In this document: in pieces, positions 32,373 to 39,842 of the stretch
How the letters are laid out: each line of letters opens with the position of its first letter
How positions within the stretch are numbered: position 1 is the first letter of the stretch
IMG/VR virus record: IMGVR_UViG_3300028666_000062
Location: 1-40,022 of that record
Length of the DNA: 40,022 bases
Direction: 5' to 3' (one strand)
Source: a virus
Position numbers and translations under genes: made by a program
The notes under the pieces: model-generated
The model's input: the letters and a program-made list of their open reading frames with translations, nothing else
What the model was told of the DNA's origin: nothing
Database searches by the model: none

Positions 32373-34249
32373 TACGCTTGCTGAGTAACCCACACGATGC
32401 CCTCGAAAAAGGTCGAGGTTCCGGTCGTTTGAATGCAGAGTTGTTTACTTGCGGCCGACACCGCGATGGAATACGGATACGGTCCGATGACCACTTCTCC
32501 GGTCGTTAGCGGCATATAAATGCTCATAACTGTCGCCACGCCGGTATCGCAGTTGCTCGTGGTCTTCGTTCCGGTTATGAGTAAAATAGCGCCCTGCACG
32601 CTCGACGCCATGTAGTACTGAAAGCCGCAAATGTAGTACTTCGTTGAGCCCGACACGTTGAACAGTTGAATGGTCGATGCGCCGCTGACCGCCGTCGTTC
32701 CTGAAAACGAAACGGGGATACTCGCTCCGCACGGCGGCAACGCACCACTCGCAATCTGTTGGCCCGCGAACTGCACGGGTTCAGGCGAGGCCGTCGTCCA
32801 GCCAATCGGTGTGGGGAATGCGGTCGGGTTCGCTACCGTTACGGGCTGCGCGGAGGGGAATACCACGGGTCCGGGAGCCGTCCCGCCGCCGCACGACAAT
32901 GCAAACGTAGTGCTACCCGCAATCCCAGCATGGATTGCGAAGCTGTTCAGCCCGTTCGCATTGAACGCCACGGGATCGGTCGTCAGGTTCGAGATTAACT
33001 GGTTGGTGGTGTAGTCAAAGACGGACAGAACGGGTCCACCGAGGCCGTTCGCTTGCACCTGCACGGTTCCAGACACGGCCGATGGATTGACATAGCACGC
33101 CGATTGGCCCGACAGAGTAATGGTCGCCGTGCCTGCCGAGCCGAGCGTCGTTGCCGTTGCGAATGGGGACGGATACGGAACGGCTGTGTTCGACACGAAC
33201 ACCGTACCTACGGGTGCGGGCGTTGTGACTTTGACGTTCCCCGACGCATCCGTGGGAGCCGTGATGGTCACCGTTTGATTGCCGGTGAAGGCGGGCGCTG
33301 GAGTCGTTACCTTGACGTTGCCCGATGCGTCGGTCGGCGCAGTAATCGTGACGGTCTGATTTCCCGTGAAAGCCGGGGCAGGCGTGGTAACCTTTACGTT
33401 TCCCGCGGCATCGGTCGGTGCCGTGATCGTAACCGTCTGGTTCCCCGTAAACGACGGAGCCGGGGTGTTCACCGTGAGCGCGATGCTCGATGCAATCGCA
33501 ACAGGCACCCACGTCGCGAACGGGGCTGTCGTCGCATTCTGCACGGTGACGGCTAGCGTCGGGAACGGAATCGGCGTCGGTAGTCCGCAGGGGTAGCTCA
33601 ATGCCGGACACGACGGCACCACGGTCGGTGCGTTGGCGACGAACACCGTCGCATTCGGCGCAGGCGTCGTGACTTTGACATTCCCGCTTGCGTCAGTTGG
33701 CGCTACGATAGTGACGTTCTGGTTGCCGGTGAATCCGGGGTTCGGTGTCGGGAGTCCACACGGGTACGTCGTCGCGCACGCGATGGGAATACTCTGTCCC
33801 GGCGAGTTGACGACCAAGACGCTCTGTACGCCGGTCGGAATGACCGTGATTGGCGTCAACTGCGACACCGCGTTGGCTTTCGTGCCCGCACAGACTTCGT
33901 ACGCGCCGACGGTTCCGGTGACGCCGGTCACCGCGACGTAGAAGTTGGTCGTTGTGACCTTCAGTACGGACTCGTACGTTCCGTGCACCGTCTGCGCGCC
34001 GATGGCGGCGAAGGTTTGGAACGTCGATCCGCCGTCGTAGCTCACATACGGCGTCACCGTTGCCGTTCCGCCGCCCGAGAGCGTCATCGAACAGTACGTT
34101 TGGCCCGTCAACGCAAGAACAGGCAGGTTGAACGTGCCCGTAATGAGCACGTTCCCTCCCTTGAGAATCGGAACGTCGGTTTGCGCCCCGGCGAGGGCCG
34201 TCAGCGCGAACGACAGTGCCGCAACAACGCTTAACAGCCAGGATCGCAC
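32372..34249 (-). CDS. Large exported protein with two shared domains and a 27-residue repeat
   Basis: 625 residues from GTG 34249. Signal peptide about 1-22 (LLSVVAALSFALTALAGA). Residues 40-125 are the shared domain (LTGQTYCSMTL, SYDGGSTFQT, TNFYVAVTGVTG, EVCAG). A related copy appears later (LSGQSACYVN). Between them lie copies of a 27-residue unit, TVTITAPTDASGNVKVTTP plus a short join, one separate and three in tandem. The C-terminal 140 residues are a compact beta domain ending FFEGIVWVTQQA. Probably a surface-displayed or secreted fibre-like protein. Confidence 0.65.
   Translation of the reverse strand: MRSWLLSVVAALSFALTALAGAQTDVPILKGGNVLITGTFNLPVLALTGQTYCSMTLSGGGTATVTPYVSYDGGSTFQTFAAIGAQTVHGTYESVLKVTTTNFYVAVTGVTGTVGAYEVCAGTKANAVSQLTPITVIPTGVQSVLVVNSPGQSIPIACATTYPCGLPTPNPGFTGNQNVTIVAPTDASGNVKVTTPAPNATVFVANAPTVVPSCPALSYPCGLPTPIPFPTLAVTVQNATTAPFATWVPVAIASSIALTVNTPAPSFTGNQTVTITAPTDAAGNVKVTTPAPAFTGNQTVTITAPTDASGNVKVTTPAPAFTGNQTVTITAPTDASGNVKVTTPAPVGTVFVSNTAVPYPSPFATATTLGSAGTATITLSGQSACYVNPSAVSGTVQVQANGLGGPVLSVFDYTTNQLISNLTTDPVAFNANGLNSFAIHAGIAGSTTFALSCGGGTAPGPVVFPSAQPVTVANPTAFPTPIGWTTASPEPVQFAGQQIASGALPPCGASIPVSFSGTTAVSGASTIQLFNVSGSTKYYICGFQYYMASSVQGAILLITGTKTTSNCDTGVATVMSIYMPLTTGEVVIGPYPYSIAVSAASKQLCIQTTGTSTFFEGIVWVTQQA
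33217..33738 (-). repeat. 81-bp coding repeat: three tandem copies and one separated copy
   Basis: Each copy codes for nearly the same 27 residues (GNQTVTITAPTDASGNVKV and a short TPAP join). Tandem copies lie at about 33217-33470 and one more at about 33655-33738. Unlike the pentapeptide array, the copies differ at many third codon positions while the protein stays almost unchanged. Confidence 0.75.
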
Positions 34250-34251
34250 GG

Positions 34252-34485
34252 TTACTTCTTCTTTTTGGTCGTCAGTTGCTTGACCGGGCCAGCTTTCGGC
34301 GCGGGTTTGGCCTTTGCGAGCCCGATTTTGGGAGGTTTGGGCATGCTCGGCTTCGCCGGACCGGCCATCTTCGGGCCTGCCGGGAGCTTGCTCGCGACTT
34401 TTTGGGGCTTCCCGGCACCGTCGGAGGCCATCGCCTCCAGCCGCATCGCTCGCGGCATGCCAGTTTTTCGTTTACGCTGCGCCAC
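34252..34485 (-). CDS. 77-aa Lys/Pro-rich basic protein
   Basis: GTG at 34485. The peptide (MAQRKRKTGMPRAM, repeated KPAP/KPS phrases, ending QLTTKKKK) has almost no acidic residues. With the next upstream gene it forms a pair of basic proteins after the terminase. Binding to DNA or RNA, or condensing packaged DNA, is plausible by charge only. Confidence 0.5.
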   Translation of the reverse strand: MAQRKRKTGMPRAMRLEAMASDGAGKPQKVASKLPAGPKMAGPAKPSMPKPPKIGLAKAKPAPKAGPVKQLTTKKKK

Positions 34486-34488
34486 GGC

Positions 34489-34725
34489 TTACTTTTTCTT
34501 CTTACCGCCGACGCCGACGCGCGTTTTCACGTCGTAGCCCGATTTGGTGGCGACGCCGTTCTTGTGGCCGCCGCCCTTGGAGCCCTTGGCCGAAGCCTTG
34601 AGCATGTCGGGGAGGGTCTGGATCGCCTCCGGGGCGCTCGTCTTACCACCGGCCAGGCGGTTCGAGAGCGTGGTGATGTTCGGCGACTCGACCGAACGCT
34701 TGGAGGCGGAGTCTTTCTTCATCAT
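34489..34725 (-). CDS. 78-aa Lys-rich basic protein
   Basis: ATG at 34725 with AAGGAG nine bases upstream, the best ribosome site near here. The peptide starts MMKKDSASKRSVESP, has LPDMLKASAKGSKGGGHK and ends VGVGGKKKK. It shares the tetra-Lys end with its neighbour. The function is unknown. Confidence 0.5.
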   Translation of the reverse strand: MMKKDSASKRSVESPNITTLSNRLAGGKTSAPEAIQTLPDMLKASAKGSKGGGHKNGVATKSGYDVKTRVGVGGKKKK

Positions 34726-34759
34726 GGGAACGCTCCTTGGAAGGGTAGAGGCTGGAGGC

Positions 34760-34765
34760 ATCATA
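34760..34765 (-). promoter_or_regulatory. Candidate extended -10 promoter (TGCTATGAT)
   Basis: On the minus strand the terminase stop is followed by GACGTGCTATGATGCC. TATGAT with TG at -15 is a good extended -10 element, 35 bases before the next ATG. No convincing -35 is seen. Confidence 0.35.
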
Positions 34766-34773
34766 GCACGTCC

Positions 34774-36444
34774 TCACCCCGCCTTCCAGACCGCGCCGTA
34801 GCGCCCTGCCATCGAGCGGGCCCCCTCCGACTCCGCGTCCCGTCGCTTCTGGAACGCGGCGTAGTCGGCGTCCATCGGATTGTAGTCGTAGGTCACCTGC
34901 TGTTCCTCGGGAACGCGGGTGAGCCGGAGGTGCTGCACGAGCGAGTCGAGTTCGTCCTCGTGGTCGAGGGTCGTCCCCGGCGAGAAACGGTCGAACTGCG
35001 TCACGAAGCGCGGATGAACAGGCAGCCCATCGGGTCCCGCGCGCAGGATCGTCTTGCCGTTCTCCCACCGCGGCTGGAGCAGCACGATTCGCTCGTTCTT
35101 GGGGACGTTGCCTGTTGAATACTCGACGAAGTTGACGCGCAGCCCGCGGCGCACGCACTCGTCCTTGAGCATGTCGAGCCAGAGGCCGGAGCCGAACGCG
35201 TCCTCGACCGACACCACCCACGGCCGGTAAATCAGGATCAGGCGGCACATGCGGTCGATGACCACGGTCGGAGGAGCCTTGAGCGCCAAGGCTTCGAGCA
35301 CCCACCACACGTCGGAGAAGTCGGTGCCGACGACGGTGATCCCGTGCGAGTCGCTCTTACGCGTCTGTCTGCGACCGGCGGGGTCCCACGCGATGCTCGT
35401 CTCTACATCGAGTTGCGCCTTCGTATCGGCCAGTCGAATGAACCCGCCGAGCGGCCTCGCGTTGTCAGTGTAGAAGTCGAACCGGCGCAGACGCATCGCG
35501 TCCATGAGGAATGTCTTGTCCTCGTCGGCCATCGGCTTGAGCAGGTACTGCGCGGCGAACTTGCGCGAGCCAATCGTCTCCAGCGTTTCTTCGAGGAACT
35601 CGTGCGACTGACGGCGGGGGAAGTACAGGCCGGTCGGGCCGTCGTAGCAGCCGCGAATGAGCTTCTTGAACTTCGGCGGCAGGCCGCGACGTACCCGATC
35701 TTCGTCAGCGCGGATGCGTCGCATGTACGCATCGTCGACGTGCCACGTCGTGAACACGATGATGAGCACGCCGCCGGGGTTGAGAATCGGCAGCAAGTCA
35801 GAAATGTGCTCGTGGACGCGCTCGCGCCCTTCGGCCGTCTGCACGTTGGTGTCCGTCACCAAGTCGTCGGCGATGATGACATCGAAGTGCTGCGAGTTCA
35901 TCGAGCGGTCAACGCCCGCCGTCGCGATACTGGCCTCGCGCGACATGTTGTCGGTACGCGGCGTGATGATGATTTCTTCGTCGTTCCAGGTGTCGCTGCG
36001 GAACTCGGGCTTCCAGTCCTGGTGGGCGAGGACTTCGTCGTTCTCGATCTTGCGGCGCACGGCGCGCAGACGCGCCTTGGCAACGCCGTGACGGAAGCCG
36101 TCGAGGAGAATCTTGGCGTTCGGGTTCTTTTCTAAGACGGCAACAGGCGTCGCTTCCGATACACCAGTCGTCTTAAAGGTTCCACGGGGAACACCAAGCA
36201 TGACGAGCGTCTGTGTGTCGCCGGAAAACGAGCAGTCGCCGAGCGACTCTTGGACGAACCCGGCCATTTCGACGTGCGGCTGTTGCTCGACATCCATGCG
36301 CCACTTGTCGCGCCAAAAGCGATACAGCCACCCCTCGGAGTATCCCCCAAAGGGTGGCTGCTCGTATTCGACCAGGGGTGTGGTTCCGGTCGAATCCTTC
36401 AAGGCCGCGATGGACCCGAACAGGGCGTCTACGTCGTCGTGCAT
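34774..36444 (-). CDS. Terminase large subunit
   Basis: 556 residues. ATPase half: Walker A GVPRGTFKTT at 84-93, Walker B FDVIIADD at 187-194, coupling motif FTTWH at 231-235. Nuclease half, RNase H-like: AWDPAGRR at 352-359, VSVEDAFGSG at 411-420 and HEDELDSLV near 504. The enzyme cuts and pumps concatemeric DNA through the portal. No small terminase subunit is obvious next to it; the 73-aa or 170-aa proteins upstream are possible candidates by position only. ATG 36444 overlaps the end of the GroES-like gene by 16 bases. Confidence 0.9.
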   Translation of the reverse strand: MHDDVDALFGSIAALKDSTGTTPLVEYEQPPFGGYSEGWLYRFWRDKWRMDVEQQPHVEMAGFVQESLGDCSFSGDTQTLVMLGVPRGTFKTTGVSEATPVAVLEKNPNAKILLDGFRHGVAKARLRAVRRKIENDEVLAHQDWKPEFRSDTWNDEEIIITPRTDNMSREASIATAGVDRSMNSQHFDVIIADDLVTDTNVQTAEGRERVHEHISDLLPILNPGGVLIIVFTTWHVDDAYMRRIRADEDRVRRGLPPKFKKLIRGCYDGPTGLYFPRRQSHEFLEETLETIGSRKFAAQYLLKPMADEDKTFLMDAMRLRRFDFYTDNARPLGGFIRLADTKAQLDVETSIAWDPAGRRQTRKSDSHGITVVGTDFSDVWWVLEALALKAPPTVVIDRMCRLILIYRPWVVSVEDAFGSGLWLDMLKDECVRRGLRVNFVEYSTGNVPKNERIVLLQPRWENGKTILRAGPDGLPVHPRFVTQFDRFSPGTTLDHEDELDSLVQHLRLTRVPEEQQVTYDYNPMDADYAAFQKRRDAESEGARSMAGRYGAVWKAG

Positions 36445-36719
36445 ACCTCGACGGGGTCATGCACGATGAGCACGTCGGACTCCTTTGCGAGCAAGTACGT
36501 CAGCCCTTCCTCGGTGAACTCGGTCCCGAGGTACTGCGAGAGCGTCACGCGGTCGCCGACACGCACTTCTTGAACGAGCCGCCCGGCGGCAACGACCTTG
36601 CCTGTTGACGGCTTGTCCGTCACGGTGTCCGGCATGAGCACGCCGTTGACTTCCGTCTCGGGTGCGTCGCGTAGGATCAACAGGTTCGCGAACAGCGGCC
36701 GCATCTTGGATGGGATCAT
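36429..36719 (-). CDS. GroES-like co-chaperonin (second copy, next to terminase)
   Basis: 96 residues from ATG 36719 (ATGA overlap). It has the full cpn10 pattern: MRPLFANLLILRD, a mobile-loop region (ETEVNGVLMPD at 21-31), GKVVAAGR at 40-47, VRVGDRVTLSQYLGTEF at 52-68 and YLLAKESDVLIV at 75-86. Phage co-chaperonins such as T4 gp31 replace GroES on host GroEL to fold capsid protein. A second GroES-like gene is at 38573-38914, and no GroEL is in the window. Confidence 0.8.
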   Translation of the reverse strand: MIPSKMRPLFANLLILRDAPETEVNGVLMPDTVTDKPSTGKVVAAGRLVQEVRVGDRVTLSQYLGTEFTEEGLTYLLAKESDVLIVHDPVEVCTTT

Positions 36720-36937
36720 TCCGTGCTGCCTTCGACCATCGAGTTCACCCACCGCAGCAACAGGCGGTCGCACTGCTGCACGATGGCGTTCGACGACGCC
36801 GTCGACGCGGGACCGTCCATCATCTTCTCGCGGTTCATGCTGATCGTGGCGATGAGTTGAACGGTCTGGAACTCCTCCATGCGCGTCGCACGGTCGGCGG
36901 CTTCCTTCATCATCGCCATCTTCTGTGGGTCAAGCAT
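36716..36937 (-). CDS. 73-aa helical protein
   Basis: ATG at 36937. The peptide is helical with amphipathic stretches (PQKMAMMKEAADRATRMEE) and no Cys except one at 56. It lies two genes before the terminase, so a small terminase subunit is possible, but no DNA-binding motif is visible. Confidence 0.45.
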   Translation of the reverse strand: MLDPQKMAMMKEAADRATRMEEFQTVQLIATISMNREKMMDGPASTASSNAIVQQCDRLLLRWVNSMVEGSTE

Positions 36938-37442
36938 TCGGTGGCTGTTCTCCCGTCTCGTATAAATCTAAGTTCGCCTGTTCGTAGGCTTGCCAACTCA
37001 CGCCGACTTCGGCCACGAGCATACGCTCGACGGACGTGGCGAGTTGGTGCTGTTTGTAGTACGGCGCGTGAATGTCGTCGCCGGGCTCGCTGACTTCGGT
37101 AATGGGGCAGGTGCACCCGAACAGCGCTTCGAGTTCGCCGACCGGGATCGCACTGCGGAACGACGTTCCCTCGACGATAACGGGACGCGCCTCCTCGTAG
37201 AGCTTGTCGAACTGGCAGACGAGGTGGTCGGGGATGCGCGCTTTGATACACAGCCACCCCTCGACGGTTTCGTGCAGCGCAACGAGCATTTCGAAGTCCG
37301 TGTTGCCCATGTCCGAGACACGGACTTCGAGAGGTAGCGAACCTTCGCGCGTCATCCAATCCCCCGTCGTCGCATAGCGTTGTGCAGCATGTGGGATGAC
37401 GGTTGCACCGAACAGGCGCGTGAAGGTTCGCGTGTCGCTCAC
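36930..37442 (-). CDS. Hypothetical phage protein, 170 aa
   Basis: GTG at 37442. A helical core carries VALHETVEGWLCIKARI, where His and Glu residues could bind metal. Later come GDDIHAPYYKQHQLATSVE and GVSWQAYEQ. I recall a recurrent phage family of unknown function with this pattern (HE near a Trp, then APYxxxH). Activity is unknown. It overlaps the 73-aa gene by 8 bases. Confidence 0.45.
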   Translation of the reverse strand: MSDTRTFTRLFGATVIPHAAQRYATTGDWMTREGSLPLEVRVSDMGNTDFEMLVALHETVEGWLCIKARIPDHLVCQFDKLYEEARPVIVEGTSFRSAIPVGELEALFGCTCPITEVSEPGDDIHAPYYKQHQLATSVERMLVAEVGVSWQAYEQANLDLYETGEQPPNA

Positions 37443-37443
37443 G

Positions 37444-37608
37444 TTAGGCGACCGGTGTCGCGGTAAGAGAAACGGCGTACTTCTTGCCGTTCACCGTGAT
37501 GTCCACGGAGGGAGACGTTGCCGGTTGACCGGCTGCGAGTTCGGCGATGTCTTGTTCGAGAATGCTCGTCTCTTGGAACACGAGCCCTGCGATGGCAAAC
37601 CAGTTCAC
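37444..37608 (-). CDS. 54-aa hypothetical protein
   Basis: GTG at 37608 overlaps the stop of the holin-like gene. The peptide has a helical first half (FAIAGLVFQETSILEQDIA) and a beta end (SVDITVNGKKYAVSLTATP). No family is recognised. Confidence 0.5.
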   Translation of the reverse strand: MNWFAIAGLVFQETSILEQDIAELAAGQPATSPSVDITVNGKKYAVSLTATPVA

Positions 37609-37847
37609 GTTGGGCCTGCTTTCTTGGCGGCCTGCAAGGCGCGCCACGATGGTGCGATGATTTGTGCGATAGTAAACGCAATCCAGTGCGTTTGGTAGTA
37701 GACGAGCAGCGTAGGGATGTCTGTCGCCTTGCCGTCAGTATACGCTTGAACGGCCAGACCCATCAACACCGCCGTCGCCGTCACATAGGTGGACTTCAAA
37801 AACGCCCACAGCGCGACTTCGACCTGCTGCTTCGTCCACGGTGGCAT
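37605..37847 (-). CDS. Holin-like small membrane protein
   Basis: 80 residues. Two hydrophobic helices (about 22-38 and 50-65) are joined by a short polar turn (TDGKATDIPT), with a basic end (QAAKKAGPT). This is the build of a two-helix holin, and it lies two genes from the amidase. Holins form the pores that release the lysin. The name is by build and neighbours only. Confidence 0.5.
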   Translation of the reverse strand: MPPWTKQQVEVALWAFLKSTYVTATAVLMGLAVQAYTDGKATDIPTLLVYYQTHWIAFTIAQIIAPSWRALQAAKKAGPT

Positions 37848-37853
37848 CCCGTC

Positions 37854-38024
37854 TTACCTGTGCACGACGGGGCCGAACGTCTGCCATCCCAGCAGCCCAA
37901 CGAGGACGAAGAACAGCAGGGAACCGCCCCATGCGTTGGGGGCGGCCTTGGCCGTGTACGCGCCCCATCCCGTAAACACGAGCGCGACGACGTACAGGAC
38001 CCAGAACAGTAACCCGATGGTCAT
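37854..38024 (-). CDS. 56-aa two-helix membrane protein
   Basis: ATG at 38024 with a strong AGGAGG eight bases before it. Helix one is LLFWVLYVVALVFTGWG, helix two LLFFVLVGLLGW. It sits between amidase and holin-like genes, so a lysis role (second holin or antiholin) is likely. Confidence 0.55.
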   Translation of the reverse strand: MTIGLLFWVLYVVALVFTGWGAYTAKAAPNAWGGSLLFFVLVGLLGWQTFGPVVHR

Positions 38025-38033
38025 GATGACCTC

Positions 38034-38576
38034 CTAGAAGTGACCCGCCGTGGATGGCGGCGTCTTATGAAGTGCTTCCCAAATCCCGGACTTCAAACCC
38101 GGAATGTGGGCGTACAGGTCGTCGCCGGGGCACGCCGTCGCGACCGACGGGTCGTCGAACAGGCACGCCACGTCCCGGTGCCCGATGGTGCGAACGATGT
38201 TCGGGCACTTCTGGTGCACGAATACGGAGAGGTCCAAGAGCGCATCGAGTTGCGCCGCGGTCGGCTCCCCGGTGAACCCCGCGTCGTCGGACTGGAAGTC
38301 GCCGATGAGGCAGATGTCGACCGACTTGCTGTTATCGTCCTGCGCCGCTGCCGGGACCGCGGTCATCGGCCGCCCCTGGTAAATCTGGCCGTCCGGCGTG
38401 ATGACGAAGTGGTACCCGATCCCCGACCACCCTTGGCTGCGATGCTGCGCGTCGATCTGCTCCGGCGTCTCGGAGAGCGCACCCGCGCTGTGATGGATGA
38501 TGAGGTCGGTTACCGTGTGCAAATCGCGCGTCAGCATGTCGCCGAACGGTGGGTAGTTGGGACTGTTGATGGTCAT
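38034..38576 (-). CDS. N-acetylmuramoyl-L-alanine amidase (endolysin)
   Basis: 180 residues. Amidase_2/PGRP fold: LIIHHSAG with H28 as zinc ligand, GIGYHFVITPDGQIYQGRP at 52-70, IGHRDV with H133, and ACPGD with C149. These enzymes cut the bond between muramic acid and the stem peptide and release phage progeny. No signal peptide is seen, so it depends on a holin; two candidates lie directly downstream. ATG 38576 overlaps the upstream stop (ATGA). Confidence 0.9.
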   Translation of the reverse strand: MTINSPNYPPFGDMLTRDLHTVTDLIIHHSAGALSETPEQIDAQHRSQGWSGIGYHFVITPDGQIYQGRPMTAVPAAAQDDNSKSVDICLIGDFQSDDAGFTGEPTAAQLDALLDLSVFVHQKCPNIVRTIGHRDVACLFDDPSVATACPGDDLYAHIPGLKSGIWEALHKTPPSTAGHF

Positions 38577-38914
38577 GCGGCCTCCATTGGAACGAGCGGC
38601 GGGTCGATGGCGAGTTGAATCGCCTCGATGGGCAACGCCACCACGTCGTAGTGATGATTCGGGAACTTCTTGACCGGCGGTTCTTGCTCGGCGACCACTT
38701 CCCCCTGGTGCCGTTTGACCACGAGCATCACGCCCGGCTTCAGGCACGCGGGCGCGCCGTCACCAACGGCCACGACCCATCCCCAAATGCGCGGGTGCAT
38801 CGGGTTGCGCTCCAGCCACAGTCCGCCACTCGTCGTGCCGCGCGGGCTGTACGGCCGGAACAAAATGTGATCGTTCCGAAACCGCATGCCCTCGAAACTC
38901 GTGTAGGTGAACAT
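38573..38914 (-). CDS. GroES-like co-chaperonin-type protein (first copy)
   Basis: 113 residues from ATG 38914. Pattern of cpn10: RNDHILFRPYSPRGTTSGG at 13-31 covers the first strand and the mobile loop, WGWVVAVGDGAP at 44-55 is the GKVVAVG strand, LKPGVMLVVKRHQGE at 58-72 is the GDRVLFxKYxGxE segment, and YDVVALPIEAI closes it. It is more divergent than the copy near the terminase and has a Pro-rich insertion. It may assist folding of another phage protein. Confidence 0.65.
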   Translation of the reverse strand: MFTYTSFEGMRFRNDHILFRPYSPRGTTSGGLWLERNPMHPRIWGWVVAVGDGAPACLKPGVMLVVKRHQGEVVAEQEPPVKKFPNHHYDVVALPIEAIQLAIDPPLVPMEAA

Positions 38915-38916
38915 AC

Positions 38917-39717
38917 TCACGCTTCGAGCACCTCGTCGGCAGAGGGGAACGCGCCGGGTGGACGCGGCGTGGCGAGCGCAGGCTCGACGTGCACGGCGCT
39001 GATGACGCGCATCGCACGAATGTCCGACGAGAACTTCTCGATGCCCCACGCGAGCAACGCAGCAACGACCGTCGTCGGTGGCACGCCCGCCAAAATGGCG
39101 AGACGCTGCACGACGGCAGCGATGGGCTGCGGCGCGGTCGCCGTGAGCTTAAAGGTCTGCGACTTGGGCGCGTCGTCGATGGCCGCGAGCGCCGAGCGCA
39201 TCCGCGCGATACGCGTCTTACGATGCTTCACGTCGCCGAACAGGCGCTCGTGTAACAGGCGTATTTCACGCACGTCCAACCGCGCCGCCCGCACCGGATC
39301 GCCCAAGAGTGCCGTCACGAAGTCCAGCCCGGCGGGGCGCAGTGCATGCCGCTGCACGCGCAAGTTGCGCGCGACGAGCTTCTTATCTTGTTGCTTGTGC
39401 CACTCCATGTGGGACGCGGCGCGAATCTTCCCCGACGAGACGCGCTCGCACCCCGGATAGGTGCACGGATACGGATTGGTGTCGCACCGCATGCACCGGC
39501 ATCCGAACGCATGCTGCTTGGGGTCGAGACGCCGCAGTTTCTTCTCGTCGTCCTCCCCCATCGCGATGTAGTGCCGCTGCAACAGGCGCATCTCGGGCGT
39601 CGCGCTCTTGGGCAACTTGCTCATCGCCCGCCGCGTCGCCGCACCGATGTCCTCCGGCGGCCCGGGGTCCTCATACACCTCTCCGTTGGAGAGAATGTGC
39701 ACGCGACGATCTTCCAT
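38917..39717 (-). CDS. Hypothetical protein with a Cys/His zinc-binding segment
   Basis: 266 residues from ATG 39717 (TGATG junction). Residues 71-100 hold CRCMRCDTNPYPCTYPGC, a Ser/Lys-rich turn and HMEWH, a C2-C2 and H-H arrangement that could bind one or two zinc ions. The rest is helical and basic (RRHRK and RLLHERL phrases) with a hydrophobic helix near 220 (PTTVVAALLAWG). A nucleic-acid-binding role is possible. No known family is recognised. Confidence 0.5.
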   Translation of the reverse strand: MEDRRVHILSNGEVYEDPGPPEDIGAATRRAMSKLPKSATPEMRLLQRHYIAMGEDDEKKLRRLDPKQHAFGCRCMRCDTNPYPCTYPGCERVSSGKIRAASHMEWHKQQDKKLVARNLRVQRHALRPAGLDFVTALLGDPVRAARLDVREIRLLHERLFGDVKHRKTRIARMRSALAAIDDAPKSQTFKLTATAPQPIAAVVQRLAILAGVPPTTVVAALLAWGIEKFSSDIRAMRVISAVHVEPALATPRPPGAFPSADEVLEA

Positions 39718-39842
39718 CAGTGCATGCTCGCGACGTAGAGCACCGCGACGAACGCACTCAGCGCGCACCCGGAAATCACGCCGACAAAGAACGGGCCCAG
39801 ATGCTCGAACCAATCGGCGTTGCCCCTTGGGTTGAATCCCAT
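39717..39842 (-). CDS. 41-aa single-pass membrane microprotein
   Basis: ATG at 39842 and stop at 39717, both in TGATG junctions. The peptide MGFNPRGNADWFEHLG is followed by a hydrophobic helix (FFVGVISGCALSAFVAVLY). The function is unknown. Confidence 0.5.
   Translation of the reverse strand: MGFNPRGNADWFEHLGPFFVGVISGCALSAFVAVLYVASMH

Larger units (their letters stand above)
2502..39587. repeat. Dispersed octamer AACAGGCR, about 60 sites on both strands
   Basis: Reading both strands by eye I find about 63 copies of AACAGGC (or GCCTGTT), all but one followed by A or G. Examples start at 2502, 2618, 2886, 3315, 3447, 4503, 4512, 4641, 5569, 7471, 7958, 9064, 9201, 9262, 10023, 12013, 14228, 17804, 22560, 26700, 28850, 31966, 35017, 36600, 38158, 39239, 39254 and 39581. 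At about 60% GC roughly five would be expected. None occurs in 1-2500 or in about 23870-26690. See the separate finding. Confidence 0.85.
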
